From positions 70,071,556 through 70,135,555 of the forward strand of contig CM049310.1 in assembly GCA_026874595.1 (NCBI GenBank): DNA of 64,000 nucleotides, given 5' to 3'. The position numbers were made by a program, and so were the translations under genes. This document shows positions 62,092-64,000 of this stretch, piece by piece. Every line of letters begins with the position of its first letter. Position 1 is the stretch's first letter. The notes under the pieces were generated by a model that worked only from the letters and a program-made list of their open reading frames with translations, was not told where the DNA came from and ran no database searches. This DNA comes from Sipunculus nudus (Eukaryota > Annelida > Sipuncula > Golfingiida > Sipunculidae).

Positions 62092-64000
62092 TCAGTGAAG
62101 CCCTTGTGACATGATTTTTTTTCAACTCTCAGAACCTCAGACATGGAAAGTCTTCAATGAAATGCCCAGCTATGTCAGAAAGAGGCTTTCCTTGGTTCAT
62201 TAACATAATAAATGCAACAGCAGCAAAGCAAATAATTTTATTTAGATATATTTTACTTGAAATAAAATTGGTGGAACATATACCAGCATGTATAAGGACT
62301 AAAGTCAAGAATGTTGTTAAAATAATTAATGCAAAAAACATGCGGACAAGGGCCCTGGTTGTACTATATTGTGTTGTAACAGCCCTACTATACAATAATA
62401 GCAATAAATTTACCATTCTGTACTGTCATGTGTGGGTATTAATTTTTATACAGGACTCCCTGAACACGTGTTGTTGTAAATTACTACACTTGTAACTCAC
62501 TGATAATGATGCCTGTTAATTGTCTAATAGCATGTCAGCAAAACAGATGTGTGGGAGTGGCATGTGTACAGGCAATACTAACACTAAACTAGAATGGGAA
62601 CATGAGAAATATATTCTTTGGCTGATATAATTGAAATTTGACAAAATTATGAAATGTAGAATTCATAAAAATCATGAAGTTTACCAAGAATACACATAAA
62701 GCCAATCACGTGAGGAGACACAAACATGCCTTGTTAATCAGAGGTGGTTCCAAATAACTCATTCAGAGGTTCAATGATTGGTCATTTTCTTTAATATTAG
62801 ACCAAATCGATTGCATTTTTGCAAAATTGATCATAAACAGTGATATATGCACATCAAAAGAAATCATATTTTCCCAATAAAAATATTTTAACTCTGCCAT
62901 TGATACATGAAAGACAAGGCACTAAACCACTAACAGCATTAAAATTAACCTTGTGCAATGAATAATTATCAACAACTTGGAAATTACCTTGACCTTTTAC
63001 ACAATTATGATTGAATTTTCCCAGTCAATATTTAAGGTATAATTCTATATAGCAGATTTCACTGTAATATAGATGATACATAAAATAACTGTTTTTTTTA
63101 ATGGATCATTGGTTGTTTTTTATCTTTCAATCATGGAATATGATTTTACACTGATTCCTACCACAATAAGTTATTGCACAGCTGTTTTACAATTAGAAAT
63201 AATGTACTTATTTATAGGGCAGAACTAAAATTATATGAAATAATTATAGTCATATATTTTACTTTCACTAATTTACAAATCTTCACATAAATAGCTTATT
63301 GTTAACAGTGTGCTTGCCAGGCCATATTAAATCTAATTTTATACAATTAAATTAATTAGATCTGTAACCTGGAGGGGGCCGGTCAACCATTCACATTCCT
63401 GAGAAATGTGTGAATTTCACTGTGCATTGCCCCCTCTGAGTGCTACAGGTGTTAATATTCATATATCCCTGGGTGTTAATGGTTGTATTATGAACACATT
63501 GATACCTGAACCCTAAAGTACCCCCTGCTGTGCATGGGTTAAAGCCTTCATAACCACGTTGAAAAACATGTGATCCAGGCATGTGCTAGTCATTAAACCA
63601 CTCTTTAAACCATGCTGTAATACCAGGTTTTACAATAGGGAGTATTCCCTATACATGCCATCTGGCTGAAGGGTTTTTTTTATATGACAAGCTTTTATGA
63701 TGCCTTTACCTGGATGACCTAGATTCCTGGAGTTTCTCTTTCACTTAATGCTTCATGTTAAGGTGCCTGGCCTTGTCAATAAAACCCAACAAAAAGCTTA
63801 CCAAACATGGAAATAAAATACCCCTGCATAGTCTGTCAGATATCTCAATGTTTCATCAGAAATCTGCAGCCCTGGTTGTAACCACTGGTATCATATCAAC
63901 AGGCTCAAATGCTTATTAAAGCAAGCAAAACATGACTCTGTTTTTAGTTACTGGTATATGATATGTTATTTCAACAGTCAGCTGATATAACATCCTGATA
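62092..64000. other. Right-edge region without recognised gene
   Basis: An open stretch at 62130-62495 is read on both strands as hydrophobic peptide and has no recognisable family. A short possible minus-strand exon at 63868-63800 (donor gtaagc) is too small to call. Confidence 0.3.

Noticed and set aside
62129-62495. Overlapping frames of 95 and 112 codons on both strands
   Set aside because: No family resemblance strong enough, no clear splice context; a faint likeness to transposase text is not enough.
63800-63868. Short minus-strand segment ISDETLRYLTDYAGVFYF before gtaagc
   Set aside because: Only about 69 nt, with a weak acceptor and no partner exon in the window.

Overview
This window is eukaryotic nuclear DNA, most likely from a bivalve mollusc. 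It is AT-rich and intron-rich, with a vertebrate-like splice grammar. It is loaded with short non-autonomous transposable elements of styles I associate with bivalve genomes: 'tgtatcccc' TIR elements, AGGTCA-rich tandem repeats, GTCCGTCC-rich elements and TA-flanked MITEs. Species cannot be fixed from sequence alone.

Region by region. Positions 1-1,680 hold possible minus-strand exons of a polytopic membrane protein (weak). Positions 2,603-21,366 (+) hold a well-supported eight-coding-exon gene for a 367-residue ankyrin-repeat protein. It has an N-myristoylation-type start (MGLAASK), about seven ankyrin repeats with nearly one repeat per exon, and an acidic tail. All seven introns are phase 0. 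Its introns carry a 2.3-kb TIR element full of AGGTCA repeats (5.2-7.5 kb), a 60-bp minisatellite that begins exactly at a 5' splice site (7.7-8.4 kb), two direct copies of a 1.9-kb repeat (9.3-11.2 and 14.5-16.4 kb, the second nested in another element), and a 280-bp tandem repeat interrupted by a MITE (17.8-19.3 kb). Positions 21.4-28 kb are 3' UTR and intergenic sequence.

Positions 28,721-29,539 (+) hold an intronless gene of the immediate-early response IER2/IER5 family. Its layout is that of a rapid-response gene: a CpG-rich upstream region with a palindromic CRE, CCAAT boxes and an E-box, and an AU-rich element in the 3' UTR just before a poly(A) signal.

Positions 30.3-64 kb are gene-poor and repeat-rich: a 1.7-kb satellite-like array (44.8-46.5 kb), several MITEs, truncated copies of the 1.9-kb repeat, and long TA and poly-C/poly-G tracts. 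Phase-compatible exon candidates on the minus strand suggest one hidden gene starting near a CRE-containing region at 51.2-51.3 kb and perhaps ending tail-to-tail with the IER5-like gene near 30.27 kb. Another minus-strand gene may end at 57.2 kb. These are hypotheses, not annotations to rely on.

No operon, CRISPR array, rRNA gene or intact tRNA gene was seen. The observations most worth checking are the minisatellite that copies an in-frame splice donor, the transposon that spreads nuclear-receptor DR1 motifs, the rapid-response architecture of the IER5-like locus, and the hidden minus-strand exons.
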